Source of the DNA: Leptospira kobayashii
Lineage (GTDB): Bacteria > Spirochaetota > Leptospiria > Leptospirales > Leptospiraceae
Direction of reading: 5' to 3'
NCBI RefSeq assembly: GCF_003114835.2
Contig: NZ_AP025028.1
Coordinates: 2,694,001-2,758,000, forward strand
Length of the DNA: 64,000 nucleotides
Part shown: one piece after another, positions 62,924 to 64,000 of the stretch
Layout: every line of letters begins with the position of its first letter
Position numbering within the stretch: the first letter of the stretch is position 1
The notes under the pieces: generated by a model
Seen by the model: only the letters and a program-made list of their open reading frames with translations
What the model was told of the DNA's origin: nothing
Databases searched by the model: none
Made by a program: the position numbers and the translations under genes

Positions 62924-63814
62924 TTACATTACTTCTACAGCGAGTTTCCTTCCTCTCTTTACATGAGGAACTTCTTCATCCAACCAATATGCTCTATCTT
63001 TTTCCACTACCAAAATCTCTTCGAACTTAAACCCTGTTTTTCCCCTACCCAAATGAGGTTCAACCGCCCAAAGACCGGTTTTGTCTCCTTCATGATCCGG
63101 AGTCAAAAGTTCAGGCAAAACCTTATGCGTGAGAAATTCAAAAGATCCTTGCAGACTGAACCAACTGGCAAAACTAACAGGCAATAACGGAAACGGGACT
63201 TTAGGTAGATGCACTTTATACACACGATGACCTAACACAGCAAAGGGGTATAAGGAATGCACATTATCGAAACCGTTTTCTTTGGCCTCCCGATCTATCT
63301 TCCACCAAATCTCAGAAGCACTCAAAGATGATGCGAAATACTCGGGAATCTGTTTCCTAAGTTTCAAAAGATATTCCATCCCGAAATCCAATTCAGGATT
63401 TCTCTTCAAAGAGGAGGAATAACCTATATCTCCGATATATCCGTCAACTACGGGAGATACATCTAAGATAAAGGATTCGTCTTCGGTTAATCTTTTTTTG
63501 CCGGGATGAAACTGAGTGAATCGTTTGTATCCGTCAAACCTGGCATGTTCGCCGAACCAGGCAAAGGGGCGATGTAGGAACACCTTCACTCCATGATCCC
63601 TTAAGAACATATCCATACGTTTGGCGGTCTGGTATTCCGTCCATCCTTCCCGCATTTCCTTTTCAATCTCGGTAACACATCGGTAAGCAAGTCTCTGTGC
63701 TTTTAGAAAACCAGCTTTCTCTTCTTCACTGGGAGTCTTGATTGATTCGGAACTGTATCTTGAAATCTTTGAAGAGAGTTTGGATAAGAATCCTCTTTGT
63801 GTTTGTATTGGCAT
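62924..63814 (-). CDS. M24-family (creatinase/methionine-aminopeptidase fold) metallopeptidase
   Basis: 296 residues. Pita-bread fold markers are ESFILDVSPVVDGYIGDIGY (two metal Asp), YPFAVLGHRVYKVHLPK (metal His), GLWAVEPHLG (Glu) and GFKFEEILVVEKDRAYWL (Glu), the M24 D-D-H-E-E set. The N-terminal helix region is LAYRCVTEIEKEMREGWTEY. It resembles Xaa-Pro or other M24 peptidases rather than MetAP itself. Cytoplasmic by sequence. The gap 62748-62923 downstream is AT-rich and empty. Confidence 0.8.
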   Translation of the reverse strand: MPIQTQRGFLSKLSSKISRYSSESIKTPSEEEKAGFLKAQRLAYRCVTEIEKEMREGWTEYQTAKRMDMFLRDHGVKVFLHRPFAWFGEHARFDGYKRFTQFHPGKKRLTEDESFILDVSPVVDGYIGDIGYSSSLKRNPELDFGMEYLLKLRKQIPEYFASSLSASEIWWKIDREAKENGFDNVHSLYPFAVLGHRVYKVHLPKVPFPLLPVSFASWFSLQGSFEFLTHKVLPELLTPDHEGDKTGLWAVEPHLGRGKTGFKFEEILVVEKDRAYWLDEEVPHVKRGRKLAVEVM

Positions 63815-63912
63815 AAATTCTTCCCTAGGTTTGAATAGAGAAAGAATAGCAGTATCGAAGTTCTTTAGATTGAATGAATCCGGTATTTTTAAAAAATTTC
63901 AAAAAAAAAGTA

Positions 63913-64000
63913 TCAATCTGATTCGCAAAACCTAACTTCAATTGATTTGATACGACCGAAAAAAACGGATGGCGTGAATCCGAAATTTTCCTTAAATGTG
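63913..64000 (-). CDS. AraC-family regulator, C-terminal end only (cut by window edge)
   Basis: On the minus strand the last 29 codons before a TGA at 63915-63913 read TFKENFGFTPSVFFGRIKSI and on to VRFCESD. The F...FG.TPS.F..R pattern is the end of the second helix-turn-helix of AraC/XylS regulators. The rest of the gene is outside the window. Confidence 0.6.
   Translation of the reverse strand, partial: TFKENFGFTPSVFFGRIKSIEVRFCESD

Overview
The window is a piece of spirochaete chromosome, almost certainly Leptospira. The DNA is moderately AT-rich and gene-dense, with many lipoproteins. It carries periplasmic flagellar sheath genes (flaA2-flaA1), a P83/100-family antigen homologue, a DUF1564 protein (a family essentially confined to Leptospira), the very long spirochaetal form of GreA, and 7TM-DISM type sensors. 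I see no rRNA, tRNA, CRISPR array or insertion sequence. The species cannot be fixed from this sequence alone.

Layout. 1-5 kb: the 5' part of a long greA, then a PUR-domain/flaA2/flaA1 operon and a cyclic-nucleotide-binding protein. 5-9 kb: a LuxR-type response regulator and a hybrid sensor kinase that converge and overlap, followed by about 0.5 kb that looks like decayed or fragmentary coding sequence. 9-15 kb: a HerA-like ATPase, a diguanylate cyclase, a GH13 glucosidase, and groES-groEL behind two CIRCE elements. 15-28 kb: DUF1564, a membrane SpoIIE-type phosphatase, a release-factor-like protein, Mrp, a phosphoesterase with a stand-alone lipoyl protein, a HATPase protein, fused PabB-PabC, hslUV, DUF167, an anti-sigma-type kinase and a Xer recombinase. 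28-44 kb: trxB, a secreted zinc-peptidase-like protein, ilvB-ilvN, a TPR protein, an Omp85-type barrel, an XRE regulator, P83/100, serC, rpiB and a LamG-like protein. 44-52 kb: a tightly coupled operon (membrane sensor, TPR, ribbon-helix-helix, PIN-like), an alkaline-phosphatase-superfamily enzyme, and a TPR/FN3 pair. 52-62.4 kb: an AraC/SRPBCC pair and then a co-directional run of small lipoproteins and membrane proteins, ending in a 1155-residue lipoprotein metallopeptidase. This last run is the most accessory-looking part. The window closes with an M24-type peptidase and the C-terminal tail of an AraC-family gene cut by the edge.

How the genes work together. Housekeeping modules (chaperonin, HslUV, acetolactate synthase, SerC, TrxB, Mrp) are interleaved with an unusually large set of signalling parts: a SpoIIE phosphatase, two RsbW/HATPase-like proteins, a hybrid kinase, a response regulator, a GGDEF enzyme, a degenerate GGDEF sensor, a PilZ protein and a cNMP-binding protein. 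The most interesting unexplained items are: (i) the overlapping four-gene operon at 43.6-47.7 kb joining a membrane sensor to a ribbon-helix-helix protein and a PIN-like protein that seems to lack the acidic active site; (ii) two clear genes with no ordinary start codon but a well-placed Shine-Dalgarno before ACG or CTG, and a third (the hybrid kinase) with no ordinary start where one is expected; (iii) a terminator hairpin in the leader of the cNMP-binding gene; (iv) a dispersed palindromic repeat present twice; (v) the lipoprotein/PPC/metallopeptidase run.
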